In this document: positions 1 to 13,947 of the stretch, piece after piece
How positions within the stretch are numbered: position 1 is the stretch's first letter
How the letters are laid out: the number at the start of each line of letters is the position of its first letter
Source of the DNA: Actinomyces viscosus
GTDB lineage: Bacteria; Actinomycetota; Actinomycetes; Actinomycetales; Actinomycetaceae
Assembly (NCBI RefSeq): GCF_900637975.1
Contig: NZ_LR134477.1
Location: 124,001 to 188,000 of the forward strand
Direction of reading: 5' to 3'
DNA length: 64,000 nt
The notes under the pieces: generated by a model
The model's input: only the letters and a program-made list of their open reading frames with translations
Told to the model about the DNA's origin: nothing
Databases searched by the model: none
Position numbers and translations under genes: made by a program

Positions 1-1
1 A

Positions 2-166
2 CTGCGCTCGGCGCTGCGGCGCCGCCAGGACCGCCAGGAGCAGCGGATCGTCATCTCCCGCAACGTGTCGGGAACCGGTGAGGTGACGCGCCCGGCCGAG
101 GGGCAGGCGCCGCACGGGGCCGCCGCGGCGGCATCGCCCAGACCAGCGGAGGGGACACAGCAGTGA
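2..166 (+). CDS. C-terminal end of an upstream gene (5' truncated)
   Basis: An open frame enters from the left edge and stops with TGA at 164-166, giving about 54 residues rich in Arg, Ala, Pro and Gln with no recognisable motif. The stop overlaps the GTG of the next gene by four bases (GTGA), as in translationally coupled genes. In actinobacteria the gene before atpI/atpB is often a MraY/WecA-like undecaprenyl-phosphate sugar-1-phosphate transferase, whose tail is basic and poorly conserved. That identity rests only on gene order, because no catalytic part is visible here. Confidence 0.5.
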   Translation: MRSALRRRQDRQEQRIVISRNVSGTGEVTRPAEGQAPHGAAAAASPRPAEGTQQ

Positions 167-633
167 GTGACGTGAGCGAGTCGGGCGGCGCCAACGCCCG
201 CAGCCTGCGCGAGGCCTCCGCCCGCCTGCGCCGGATCCTGACCGTGGCCGCCGTGGTCCTCACGGTCGGTGAGGCCCTGTGGTGCCTCATCGGCGGCTCC
301 CGCGGCGCCGTGACCCAACCGCTGGGCACGCTGCCGGCCGCAGTGGGCTCGACGACGGTGCTTCTGGCTGCGACCTGGTGGTTCCTGGACCGCATGGTCC
401 GCTCCGACATGGGGGCCCTCATCGCCTGGATGGCGGGCGGATACCTGGGAAAGGTCGCGATCCTGGCCGTGGCGCTCCTGGGAGGACGGGCCCTGGGACT
501 CGACACCAGAGTGATTGGGCTCTCACTCATCGCCGCGATCCTGGTGGGCATGCTCACCGAGGCCACAGTGCTGGCACAGGCACGAATCCTTGCCGTGGAG
601 CCGATGCGGGGCGACTCGACGGACCGGTCCTGA
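163..633 (+). CDS. AtpI-like small membrane protein preceding the ATP synthase genes
   Basis: This 156-residue protein has about four hydrophobic segments (roughly residues 28-48, 60-77, 85-108 and 118-138) and short charged ends, the layout of AtpI-type proteins encoded upstream of atpB. AtpI is thought to assist c-ring assembly or Mg2+ handling in other bacteria; the sequence itself shows only topology. The GTG start overlaps the preceding stop. A 158-bp gap separates its stop from atpB. TAGCAT at 723-728 could be a -10 hexamer for the atp operon, but no convincing -35 was found. Family assignment relies on position and topology. Confidence 0.7.
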   Translation: MSDVSESGGANARSLREASARLRRILTVAAVVLTVGEALWCLIGGSRGAVTQPLGTLPAAVGSTTVLLAATWWFLDRMVRSDMGALIAWMAGGYLGKVAILAVALLGGRALGLDTRVIGLSLIAAILVGMLTEATVLAQARILAVEPMRGDSTDRS

Positions 634-791
634 CCGAGGTGCAGGCTCGTCAGGGGAAGCGGCGAGTGCGGTGCGCCGGCAGGAGGCCGGCCGGTTCGCT
701 TCGTTGAAACATCCCTAGGCGCTAGCATTGCCAGTGGTTAGCAGGCCTGTGAGGACAGACCTCGAAGCGTGAGAGACATCGGGAGGATCTC

Positions 792-2016
<1,225 letters not shown>

Positions 2017-2017
<1 letters not shown>

Positions 2018-2622
2018 TGCTTCCCCTGGCTGCCGAGGGCGGGCAGGGGGGAGGCACGGCCTTCATCCTGCCCCCGCTCTACGAGATCTTCTGGGCGGCG
2101 GTCGTCCTCCTGCTCATCCTTCTGGTGGTGGGCCGCTACGCCCTGCCCCGGCTCTACGCCGTCCTGGACGAGCGCGCCCAGCGCATCCAGGAGGGCCTCG
2201 ACCTGGCTGACAAGGCCAAGCAGGACCAGGCCGACGCCGAGAAGCGCGCCGCCCGGCTGGTGGACGAGGCCCGCCGCGAGGCCGCCCGCATCCGCGACAA
2301 CGCCCAGAGCGAGGCCAAGGACATCATCGCCCAGGCCCGCACCGACGCCCAGGCCGAGGCCGCCGGCGTCCTGGAGGGCGCCCAGCGCCAGATCCTGGCG
2401 GACAAGCAGGCCGCTCAGATCTCCCTGCGCACCGACGTCGGCATGCTCGCCTCCACCCTGGCCGAGCGCATCGTCGGCGAGCAGCTCAAGGACACGGCCC
2501 TGTCCGAGCGCGTCATCGACCGCTTCCTCGACGAGCTCGAGGACATGCCGCCCGTCGAGGGCGTTGACGCGGCCGTCACCACCGGCTCCGCCTCCGAGTC
2601 CGCCGCGGAGGAGAAGCAGTGA
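2017..2622 (+). CDS. atpF: F1Fo ATP synthase subunit b
   Basis: Subunit b is the peripheral stalk. The 201-residue protein has one N-terminal membrane helix (about residues 20-42, FWAAVVLLLILLVVG) followed by a long Ala/Glu/Arg/Lys-rich amphipathic helix that is a clear coiled coil. A C-terminal Ala/Ser/Glu tail follows. It is a separate protein and is not fused to delta as in mycobacteria. Its ATG overlaps the atpE stop, and its stop overlaps the atpH GTG. Confidence 0.94.
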
Positions 2623-3434
2623 GAACCGGGACCGCTGCCACCCGCGAGACCGTGAGCCAGGCCTGGAGCCCGGTGCTCACGGCGGCGGGCGTCGAGGGCC
2701 AGGAGCTCGGGCGGCAGATCCTCGCCCTGGCCCACCAGGTCGCCGTCCACTCGCTGTCCGGCCCGCTGACCGACCCGGGCCGCGAGCCCGAGGACAAGGC
2801 GGCCCTGGCTCGCCGGCTCTTCGCCGGAAGCGCGGACGAGCGCGTCGTCGACCTGCTCAGCGCCATGGTCCGAGGCCGCTGGTCCAAGCCGGTCGACCTC
2901 ATCTCCGCCCTCCACGACCTGGGCATCGAGGCGATCCTGGCCGGCGCCCACGTCGACGGCACCACCAGCGAGATCGAGCAGCAGCTCTTCGAGGTCCACG
3001 AGCAGGTGGCCGACAACCGCGAGCTGCGCGAGGGCCTGGCACCCTCCCGGCGTACCCACACCGAGGCCCGGGTCCGCCTGGCCGAGTCCGTCTTCGGCCC
3101 CCACATCAGCGCCCCGGCCATGAGCCTGGTGCGCTGGTGCGTGCGCCACCGCGCCGAGGGCGGGCCGCTGCACAACCTGCGCCGCGTCGTCGAGCTGGCC
3201 GCCGCCATGCGCCACCGAGCCATCGCCGACGTCGTGACGGCCATCCCCATGACCACGGCCCAGGAGGAGCGCCTGCGCACCATCCTGGAGCGCCGCCTGG
3301 GCACCCGCATCGACCTCAACTGCGAGGTCGATCCCGAGGTCATCGGCGGGGCGCGCGTCATGATCCGCAACCACGTCCTGGACCACACCGTGCGCGGCGC
3401 CGTCGCCGAGCTGCGCACCCGCCTGGCCGGATAG
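2619..3434 (+). CDS. atpH: F1Fo ATP synthase subunit delta
   Basis: Delta connects the b stalk to the top of the F1 head. The 271-residue length matches the long actinobacterial form (about 270 aa) rather than the roughly 180 aa of most bacteria. The C-terminal part, containing RIDLNCEVDPEVIGGARVMI, is the conserved OSCP-type beta region. GTG 2619 overlaps the atpF stop (GTGA), indicating coupling. A 132-bp gap without a gene separates it from atpA. Confidence 0.93.
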   Translation: MRTGTAATRETVSQAWSPVLTAAGVEGQELGRQILALAHQVAVHSLSGPLTDPGREPEDKAALARRLFAGSADERVVDLLSAMVRGRWSKPVDLISALHDLGIEAILAGAHVDGTTSEIEQQLFEVHEQVADNRELREGLAPSRRTHTEARVRLAESVFGPHISAPAMSLVRWCVRHRAEGGPLHNLRRVVELAAAMRHRAIADVVTAIPMTTAQEERLRTILERRLGTRIDLNCEVDPEVIGGARVMIRNHVLDHTVRGAVAELRTRLAG

Positions 3435-3566
3435 CTCCCACCACGCAGCCGCACCCGCTGCGAGCCGGTCCCGCACCGGAGACCACAACTTCACCACCCA
3501 CCCCGCGCCGACGCCGCGCACGCCTCGCGCCGCCGGCCCCCAGAACGCAACCAGCAAGGAGACGAG

Positions 3567-5198
<1,632 letters not shown>

Positions 5199-5199
5199 C

Positions 5200-7696
<2,497 letters not shown>

Positions 7697-7741
7697 GTCG
7701 TTAGGATCCGGGTAGAACCGGGCGCAGGAAAGGAGGGGGAC

Positions 7742-8008
7742 ATGGCCTTACACGTTGAGGTGGTCTCGCCGGCGGGCGAGGCCTGGACCGGTGAGGCGAC
7801 GCAGGTCTCCGTGCCCCTGATCAACGGGGAGCTGGGCGTTCTGCCCGGCCGCCAACCCCTCGTGGCGGTCCTGGGGTCCGGGCCGGTGCGCCTGAGTCCC
7901 GTCGACGGCGAGATGCGCAGGGTCGAGGTGTCCGGCGGCTTCTGCTCTGTGGACCACGACGTCATCACGATCGCTGCCGACCATGTGAAGCAGGACGCGG
8001 AGGCCTGA
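7742..8008 (+). CDS. atpC: F1Fo ATP synthase subunit epsilon, short form
   Basis: Epsilon is the rotor-foot subunit. The 88-residue protein consists only of the N-terminal beta-sandwich (LHVEVVSPAGEAWTGEA ... GFCSVDHDVITIAAD). The C-terminal two-helix domain, which blocks ATP hydrolysis in E. coli and Bacillus and lies after about residue 85, is missing. The stop is three bases before the next gene, so the shortness is not caused by a visible frameshift. A strong AAAGGAGGGGG ribosome-binding site precedes ATG 7742. Confidence 0.92.
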   Translation: MALHVEVVSPAGEAWTGEATQVSVPLINGELGVLPGRQPLVAVLGSGPVRLSPVDGEMRRVEVSGGFCSVDHDVITIAADHVKQDAEA

Positions 8009-8011
8009 GGC

Positions 8012-8428
8012 ATGGGGCAGCACGTGTGGATGGTCGTGGCGATCGTCGTCATCGTCCTCGTGCTGCTGATCGGTGGGTTTCTGGCCCGCTTGCGCTATCT
8101 GGCCGGACAGGTCGGCTCCTTCGAGTGCGCCCTGCGTCCACGTGGGGCGCAGCGCTGGCTGAGCGGGGTCGCCTCCTTCCGGCTCGACTCCCTGGAGTGG
8201 TACCGCCTCGTGTCCTTCTCCACCAGGCCGTCGCGCTCATGGAGCCGCTTGAACCTGGAGCTCTCCGAGGTACGGCGCCGCCGGGAGCAGGGGCGCGTCG
8301 TCGAGGTCCACTGCGTGGATGCCACTCGCAGTCCCGAGGGCTTCGACCTGGCCATGATGGAGGAGTCGCACTCGGCGCTGATCGCCTGGGTGGAGTCCGC
8401 CGCTCCCGAGCAGCCCAGCCTGTACTGA
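8012..8428 (+). CDS. DUF2550 family membrane-anchored protein
   Basis: This 138-residue protein has one N-terminal transmembrane helix (about residues 5-24, VAIVVIVLVLLIGGFLA) and a soluble domain starting GSFECALRPRG. The pattern matches the DUF2550 proteins encoded directly after atpC in many actinobacteria. The function is unknown; position suggests co-expression with ATP synthase, with only three bases after the atpC stop. No clear intrinsic terminator was found after its stop. Confidence 0.8.
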   Translation: MGQHVWMVVAIVVIVLVLLIGGFLARLRYLAGQVGSFECALRPRGAQRWLSGVASFRLDSLEWYRLVSFSTRPSRSWSRLNLELSEVRRRREQGRVVEVHCVDATRSPEGFDLAMMEESHSALIAWVESAAPEQPSLY

Positions 8429-8469
8429 GTGCCGGTTGATGAGGCCCGCCGCCCGCACTCCACGAGCCT

Positions 8470-8581
8470 TGGGTCCTACTGGCGAAGGTGTGGGTCTACT
8501 GCATGAGGGTTGGGGCCTCGTGCAGTGTGGCTACCCCCGTGCACTAGGACCCGGACCTCGTGCAGTAGGCCCCTTGGGCGG
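8470..8581 (+). repeat. Dispersed repeat, copy A (20-bp period units)
   Basis: Four related 12-mers lie at 8497 (TACTGCATGAGG, inverted), 8516 (CCTCGTGCAGTG), 8536 (CCCGTGCACTAG) and 8556 (CCTCGTGCAGTA), spaced about 20 bp. A further degenerate inverted unit lies near 8688-8707. The block is similar along its length to 58980-59095, a second copy about 50 kb away. The whole gap 8429-8725 contains no other supported feature. Confidence 0.7.
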
Positions 8582-8725
8582 GGATGACTTGACGGAACTG
8601 CCAGTCAATCCAGGTCGTCGTGACGGGCGTGCCCCATAGACAATTTATCGGCGGGGGAGCCTGGCACCGCCGGTCTCCTTGATACGTGGGTCTGCTGCAC
8701 TGGTGAGGACACCTCCGCCTCCACC

Positions 8726-9007
8726 GTGGATCTGGCCGAGCGCGGCGGGCGCGTCAACTCCATCAGTCCCGGCATCGTCATCACCCCATTGGCCCGCGAC
8801 GAGCTCGCCGGCCCGCGCGGTGCCGGCTACCGGCGCATGGTGGAGCTCTCGCCGGTGGGCAGGGCCGGAACTCCTGACGAGATCGCCTCTCTGGCGGCCC
8901 TGCTCATGGGGCCCGACGGCGGCTACATCACTGGCTCCGACATCCTCATCGACGGCGGGGTCACGGCCTCCTGGTACTACGGCCCCCTGGCCCCGGGGCA
9001 CGCCTGA
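8726..9007 (+). pseudogene. C-terminal relic of a short-chain dehydrogenase/reductase
   Basis: The frame encodes about 93 residues that match only the end of SDR enzymes: RVNSISPGIV after strand beta-6, GRAGTPDEIASLAALLMGPDGGYITGSDILIDGGV at the C-terminus. The Rossmann TGxxxGIG loop and the YxxxK catalytic pair, which should occupy the preceding 150 residues, are absent. The upstream DNA is repeat-derived sequence (copy A and a degenerate unit near 8690). There is no ribosome-binding site before GTG 8726. This is best read as a remnant left by deletion or recombination at the repeat. Confidence 0.75.
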
Positions 9008-9253
9008 CAAACAAGTTCTGAAGCTTCAGGTCCGTCCCCGCGGGTGCCCGGAACCGGGAGTGCGCACCGAGTGGACAGGAGACGATCTTGGCTGCCCCGG
9101 CTCGGGACGTCCTTAGAATCGCGCGGTTTCTTGAAGCAGTGCGAGGACAAGGCAACGTAAAATGGCACGCGATGCCTTCCGGGTGACGCGATGCTCAGGT
9201 GGGCCCGCCCCGGCGTCGCGCCGCCTCGGCTGCGTCCCCGCTAGGGTGGGCGG

Positions 9254-9949
9254 GTGCGCCTCGTCATTGCCTCCTGCTCCGTTGACTACTCCGGCCGCCT
9301 GGATGCCCACCTGCCCCGGGCCACCCGCGTTCTCATGCTCAAGGCCGACGGCTCGGTCCTCGTCCACTCCGACGGCGGCTCCTACAAGCCCCTGAACTGG
9401 ATGAGCGCCCCGGCCCGCCTCGCCGTCACCGAGCCCGACGAGGAGGCTGCCGCCGACGGCGTGCGCGAGGTCTGGGAGGTGCGCGCCACCAAGACCGACG
9501 ACCGCCTCGTCATCCGCGTCTTCGAGACCATCTCTGACGTCAGCCACGAGCTCGGCGTGGACCCTGGCCTGACCAAGGACGGCGTCGAGGCCCACCTCCA
9601 GGAGCTCCTGGCCGAGCAGATCGAGGTGCTGGGCGCCGGTTACCGCCTCGTGCGCCGCGAGTTCCCCACCGCGATCGGCCCGGTCGACATCATGGCCAAG
9701 GACCCCGAGGGGCGCTCCGTGGCCGTGGAGATCAAGCGCGTCGGCGGGATCGACGGCGTCGAGCAGCTCACCCGCTACCTCGAGCTCCTCGACCGCGACC
9801 CGCTGCTGACCCCCGTCCAGGGCATCTTCGCCGCTCAGACGATCAAGCCCCAGGCCCGCGTGCTCGCCGAGGACCGCGGCATCCGCTGCGTCACCCTCGA
9901 CTACGACGCCATGCGCGGCATGGACGACCCCACCTCCCGCCTCTTCTAA
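9254..9949 (+). CDS. nucS: Endonuclease NucS (non-canonical mismatch repair)
   Basis: NucS cuts both strands at mismatches and replaces MutS/MutL in most actinobacteria. The 231-residue protein has the N-terminal DNA-binding/dimer domain and the C-terminal nuclease core: D145 (GPVDIM), E159 and K161 (VAVEIKR), followed by [15 protein letters not shown]. The C-terminus DPTSRLF fits the sliding-clamp-binding tail known in this family. TAGGGT at 9242-9247 lies six bases before GTG 9254 with no Shine-Dalgarno, so the message may be leaderless. It is followed 12 bp later by a winged-helix gene. Confidence 0.95.
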   Translation: MRLVIASCSVDYSGRLDAHLPRATRVLMLKADGSVLVHSDGGSYKPLNWMSAPARLAVTEPDEEAAADGVREVWEVRATKTDDRLVIRVFETISDVSHELGVDPGLTKDGVEAHLQELLAEQIEVLGAGYRLVRREFPTAIGPVDIMAKDPEGRSVAVEIKRVGGIDGVEQLTRYLELLDRDPLLTPVQGIFAAQTIKPQARVLAEDRGIRCVTLDYDAMRGMDDPTSRLF

Positions 9950-9961
9950 AGGGAAACAACC

Positions 9962-11218
9962 ATGACCGCCGCCCGCGAGCCGTCCCCGCCACTGCCGCGC
10001 GAGGTGAGCCTGGCCCGCATCATCTCCCAGGGCCTCGTGACGGCCACCGCCGCGCCCGACGTCGTCCAGGCGGTGGCTCACCGCCTCGCCATCCAGGGCC
10101 AGCAGGTCTCCGCCGTCCCGCACGCCCTGCTCGCGCGCGCCCCCGAGGCCACCCCGGCCGACGTCGAGGCCGCCTTCGCGCGAGGCGACCTCGTGCGCTC
10201 CTGGCCCATGCGCGGCACCGTCCACATCACCACCGCCGCCGACCACCACTGGCTGCGGGCCGCCCTTATGCACCGCACCGACGCCTGGGTCCGGCGCAGC
10301 GAGGCCGACTACGGTGTCGATGCCGCCCTGTGCGAGCGCGCCGCCGAGGTGGCCTTGGGCCTCATCGATGACCAAGGCCCGCTGATGCGCTCGGTACTGC
10401 TGGCGGCCTGGCAGGAGGCCGGCCTCATGGAGGCCTTCCGCGGAGAGGACGTCTCTGTTTACCGGCGCCGCCACCTCCTGGTGCGTCTCCAGCGCGAGGG
10501 AATCCTCGTCCAGGGCCCGCGGTCCGGCAACGAGCACCTCGTCATGGACGCGCGCCACCTGCCCGACGCCGACTCCGGGCCCGCCGGCGCAGGTGTTGCC
10601 CACGGCGGGACCGGCCACCGCGCCGCCTGCGCGCACATCGCCCACCGTTACGCCGCCGGCCACGGCCCGGTCAGCGCCGAGGACCTGGCCCGCTGGACCA
10701 CGCTGCCCAAGACGCAGGCCGCCCGCGCCCTGGAGGACGCCGTCGAGCTGGGGGAGGAGCAGGCCGCGGCGTCGACCGATGGCACCGGCGATCCGGCCGG
10801 TACCCGCGTTCCGCTTGTGCGAGCGGTCGTCGAGGGCGGGGCGCGCGGAGCCCTGCGGGCGCTCGGCCCCGGCGAGTCGGCCCCGAAGGCCGGCCTGCTC
10901 TACATGCGCGCCGACCTGCCCGACCTCCTGTCCGCCCACCGCGCCGCCGCGCAGGCCACGCACTTCCTGGGCTCCTTCGACGAGCTGCACGTGGGCTACA
11001 AGGACCGCTCCTGCCTCACCGATGACGACGGCGAACGCCTCATCTGCCCGGCGAGCAACGGCATGTTCCGCCCGATCCTGGTGGACCGCGGCCGTCTCGT
11101 CGCCGTGCGCCCGGTCGGCGAGGGGCTGCTGTGGAAGGGCGGGGCAGCGCCATCGGCCCGCGTGGAGCGCGACGTCAACCGGGCCGTCACCCGTATGGAG
11201 CAGCACCTGGCCGGGTGA
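9962..11218 (+). CDS. Winged-helix protein of the HTH_42 / AlkZ-like family
   Basis: This 418-residue protein matches the HTH_42 family, which includes the DNA glycosylases AlkZ and YcaQ. Visible family features are the Q-x-Q motif near residues 43-45 (AIQGQQ) and the block LVRSWPMRGTVHI with WLRA. The ending LICPASNGMFRPILVDRGRLV corresponds to the C-terminal beta barrel. AlkZ removes alkylated or crosslinked bases; whether this homologue is a glycosylase is inference. A GGGAA ribosome-binding site precedes ATG 9962. Neighbouring nucS makes a DNA-repair role plausible. Confidence 0.8.
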   Translation: MTAAREPSPPLPREVSLARIISQGLVTATAAPDVVQAVAHRLAIQGQQVSAVPHALLARAPEATPADVEAAFARGDLVRSWPMRGTVHITTAADHHWLRAALMHRTDAWVRRSEADYGVDAALCERAAEVALGLIDDQGPLMRSVLLAAWQEAGLMEAFRGEDVSVYRRRHLLVRLQREGILVQGPRSGNEHLVMDARHLPDADSGPAGAGVAHGGTGHRAACAHIAHRYAAGHGPVSAEDLARWTTLPKTQAARALEDAVELGEEQAAASTDGTGDPAGTRVPLVRAVVEGGARGALRALGPGESAPKAGLLYMRADLPDLLSAHRAAAQATHFLGSFDELHVGYKDRSCLTDDDGERLICPASNGMFRPILVDRGRLVAVRPVGEGLLWKGGAAPSARVERDVNRAVTRMEQHLAG

Positions 11219-11313
11219 GCAGAGCGGAACCGGCTTTCCGTCCGCGTAGTGTGGGGGAGAAGACGCCTCGAACGAGGTTGTCTGATGTCTGGAGTAGTGA
11301 CAGAATCCGACTC

Positions 11314-12564
11314 ATGAGCAACGAAGCCATGCAGGTCCGCGCACTTCGGGGGCGCGTCGTCACCCCCGACCACATCATCGACGATGGGGCGGTCGTCCTG
11401 TCGGGAGCCCATATCGCGTGGGTCGGACCCGTTGACCAGGCCGCCCGGGCCGGCTTCGGAGACGTCGTCGAGCAGGCGCAGGCCGCACCCGAGGGTGGCT
11501 ACCTCCTGCCGGGACTGGTGGACGTCCACTGCCACGGCGGCGGCGGCGAGTCCTTCCCCAACGCCGAGACCGCCGAGCAGGCGATGGCCTCCGTGCTCGA
11601 GCACCGCCGCTTCGGCACCACCTCGCTGGTGGCCTCCTGTGTGACGGCCGCTCCCGACGTCCTGCGCACGCGCACCCGGGTCCTGGCCGGGCTGTGCGAG
11701 GACGGCGAGCTCGCCGGCATCCACTTCGAGGGCCCCTTCGTCTCGGTTGAGCGCTGCGGCGCCCAGGACCCCACCTACATCATCGACCCCGACGCCGCCC
11801 TGACCCGCGAGCTCATCGAGCTCGGCGGTGGGCACGTCGTCACCATGACGATCGCCCCGGAGAAACCCTGCATCACCGGCGACGACGGCGTCAACGCGGC
11901 CCTCATCGAGGGCGGAGCCCTGCCCTCCTTCGGGCACACCGACTCCGAGGCAGCCCCCGTGCGCGCCGCCCTGGCCGACGCCGCCGCCCGCATCGCCGAG
12001 CGCCTCGAGGCCGGCAAGCCGGTCCGCGCCCCGCGCTCCACCGCCACCCACCTGTTCAACGGCATGCGCCCCATGCACCACCGCACGCCCGGCCCCGTGC
12101 CCGAGTTCCTGGCGGCCGCCCAGCGCGGTGAGTGCGTCCTGGAGATGATCGGCGACGGCGTGCACCTCAACCCCGCCATCGTCCTGGACATGTTCGAGAC
12201 CCTGGGGCGCGACAACGTCGTCCTGGTCACCGACGCCATGGCCGCGGCCGGCATGGCCGACGGCGACTACGTGCTCGGCTCCCAGCCGGTCACCGTGGCC
12301 GACGGCGTCGCCCGCCTCACCGAGGGCGGCGCGATCGCCGGGGGGACCTCCCACCTCATCGATGTCGTGCGCACCACCTGGCAGGGGGGAGTCGACCTGG
12401 TCGACGCCGTCTACGCCGCCAGCGTCCAGGGCGCGCAGATCCTCGGCGACTCGTCCGTGGGAGCGCTGCGGGCGGGCCTGTGGGCCGACGTCGTCGTCAC
12501 CGATGCCGACCTGCTGCCCGTCACCGTGCTGCGCCGCGGCGAGGCGGTGAAGCCCGCTGCCTGA
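11314..12564 (+). CDS. nagA: N-acetylglucosamine-6-phosphate deacetylase
   Basis: NagA hydrolyses GlcNAc-6-phosphate to glucosamine-6-phosphate and acetate in amino-sugar and wall recycling. The protein has LVDVHCHGGGGE (metal-binding loop), IHFEGPF with the metal-ligand Glu, ATHLFNGM with a substrate His, and LVTDAMAAAG with the catalytic Asp. The frame is open back to 11131, but family similarity begins near ATG 11314, giving 416 aa. ATG 11329 is a possible alternative start. No nagB is adjacent. A bidirectional terminator follows. Confidence 0.93.
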   Translation: MSNEAMQVRALRGRVVTPDHIIDDGAVVLSGAHIAWVGPVDQAARAGFGDVVEQAQAAPEGGYLLPGLVDVHCHGGGGESFPNAETAEQAMASVLEHRRFGTTSLVASCVTAAPDVLRTRTRVLAGLCEDGELAGIHFEGPFVSVERCGAQDPTYIIDPDAALTRELIELGGGHVVTMTIAPEKPCITGDDGVNAALIEGGALPSFGHTDSEAAPVRAALADAAARIAERLEAGKPVRAPRSTATHLFNGMRPMHHRTPGPVPEFLAAAQRGECVLEMIGDGVHLNPAIVLDMFETLGRDNVVLVTDAMAAAGMADGDYVLGSQPVTVADGVARLTEGGAIAGGTSHLIDVVRTTWQGGVDLVDAVYAASVQGAQILGDSSVGALRAGLWADVVVTDADLLPVTVLRRGEAVKPAA

Positions 12565-12620
12565 TCCTCCCACACCACCGGCCCGCACGGGCCCAGCAGT
12601 CTCTTGTCATGTGGGAGCCG

Positions 12621-12654
12621 TTCGCCCCGACCTGAACCACCAGGTCGGGGCGAA
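12621..12654. terminator. Bidirectional hairpin between nagA and the DinB-like gene
   Basis: A perfect 14-bp stem (TTCGCCCCGACCTG and its complement) closes a 6-base AACCAC loop. It lies between the convergent ends of nagA and the DinB-fold gene. There is no strong T tract, as is usual in high-GC actinobacteria. Confidence 0.85.
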
Positions 12655-12678
12655 CGTGTGGTGCCGGGCGGGTTGCGC

Positions 12679-13203
12679 CTAGCCGGGCAGGCCCAGGAGG
12701 CGGCGGGTGTAGACGGCCTGGCCGGAGTGCTGGGCGGCGTCGTCGATGATCGAGACCAGGCGCGCGCCCCGGGTGACGGGCGGGTCCCAGGAGCTGTCGA
12801 TGACGTCGTTGAGCCTTTCCGGCGCCAGGGATCGCATGTAGCCGTACGCCATGGCGTAGGCGTCATCGAGATAGGCGGTCAGGACGGAGAGTTCGCCGAC
12901 GACGACCTGGGCGGCCTCCTCAGGCGTGTGGCGCCAGTCCTGGGTGTCGTCGGGCAGGGGGAGGGCGAAGCGCTCCCGGTGGCCGCCGGTGAACCAGACG
13001 AACTCCTGGCCTGCCATGAGCGAGATCTGGAGGTCGATCTCGCGGGCCGTGTGCCAGGCCAGCCAGGTCAAGGAGTTCGTGCGCGGAGCGATGTCTGGGA
13101 CCGGGGGAGTATTGGCCTGCTCCAGCGTGACGTCGGCAAGGGCGCGGTCGAAGCGCTCGCGGGATCTGGACAGTGCGTCGATGAGTACCTCTGCAATCGT
13201 CAT
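12679..13203 (-). CDS. DinB-fold metal-dependent enzyme, mycothiol-transferase type
   Basis: This 174-residue four-helix protein has the DinB-like pattern: H51 (TWLAWHTAREID) and H159 (DDAAQHSGQAVYTRRLLGLPG) as likely metal ligands, with a further His between them. Many actinobacterial members are mycothiol- or bacillithiol-dependent transferases or isomerases, and the substrate here cannot be read from sequence. On the minus strand TAGCCT (13215-13210) lies six bases before the ATG with no Shine-Dalgarno, suggesting a leaderless message. Confidence 0.85.
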   Translation of the reverse strand: MTIAEVLIDALSRSRERFDRALADVTLEQANTPPVPDIAPRTNSLTWLAWHTAREIDLQISLMAGQEFVWFTGGHRERFALPLPDDTQDWRHTPEEAAQVVVGELSVLTAYLDDAYAMAYGYMRSLAPERLNDVIDSSWDPPVTRGARLVSIIDDAAQHSGQAVYTRRLLGLPG

Positions 13204-13403
13204 GCCGCCAGGCTACGCGTCGGACCTGGACCCATCGGGAGAACCATGCATCGAACACACAGCCTCACCAGCTCCAGTCGCAACATGACGACCATCAACA
13301 GTTGCACCAAAGCAACACCACACCAAAAGACTTGACCAGCGAAGGGCTGCGATTCGCTACGTCACGTCCTATGTCACGTGCCTGCGACGCCTGTCTCCGA
13401 CTG

Positions 13404-13439
13404 TCGAGTTCGTAGGTTAGCCCGCGAGTTCGTGGGTTA
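13404..13439 (+). repeat. Two 16-bp direct repeats, 20-bp period
   Basis: CGAGTTCGTAGGTTA and CGAGTTCGTGGGTTA differ at one base and start 20 bp apart. About 14 bp downstream is TGTCTC(9)GAGACA (13452-13472). The function is unknown; operator or mobile-element-end origins are both possible. Confidence 0.6.
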
Positions 13440-13553
13440 AGGGTATTGTGCTGTCTCCTCACTTCTGAGACAACTTGCTTGGGCGGGACCCCGGGGCGGG
13501 CTGGTGGTCCTGGAGGCGAGGGTGGTGCCGAAGGGACGAGGCGTGACGGGGTG

Positions 13554-13681
13554 TCGGTGTCCACGGTGCTGACATCAACCCTGCATCGGCGATGCGCGCC
13601 GGGAAGAAACCGCAGCATTCCAACGATCCTCGCTGCGTGCATTGACGGCGAGGTCGTTGATGTCAGCACCGTGGACACCGA
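13554..13681. repeat. MITE-like element with perfect 26-bp terminal inverted repeats
   Basis: Positions 13554-13579 and 13656-13681 are exact reverse complements (outer end TCGGTGTCCACGG) enclosing 76 bp. The 128-bp unit encodes no transposase. Perfect arms of this length suggest recent origin or selection for a cruciform or hairpin. No clear target duplication was seen at the edges. Confidence 0.8.
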
Positions 13682-13929
13682 GCCGTGGGACTGATCGACT
13701 CTGCGGGGTCGTGGTGGCGGAGCCAGACTCGCACCCCGGGGTCGGCTGTACTTTCCCCTGCACGGGCGCCTTCCGGCTCGTGTACAGGGGCCCGGAGGTC
13801 ATGGTTTAACGCCAGCTCCGGCCCCAGCCCCCTCCCGCCCCGAGTCGACCTACTCCGCAGGGGCGGAGCTGAACCGGTCAGGGGTTGTGCGTACTGTACG
13901 ACCCCCGGCAAGCCCCTCAAACAGTGTCT

Positions 13930-13947
13930 CGGATGTCACGACATCCG
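13930..13947. repeat. 8+2+8 perfect palindrome
   Basis: CGGATGTC and GACATCCG flank two bases. It lies between TGTCTC (13925-13930) and GAGACA (13965-13970), echoing the pair at 13452-13472. It could be a repressor site or the tip of a mobile-element end. Confidence 0.5.

Noticed and set aside
9113..11206. 697-codon minus-strand frame opposite nucS and the winged-helix gene
   Set aside because: Same third-position GC effect; the genes on the plus strand have clear catalytic motifs.
13446..13694. Short open frames within the inverted-repeat element
   Set aside because: Both strands give similar peptides only because the termini are inverted repeats; no ribosome-binding site.
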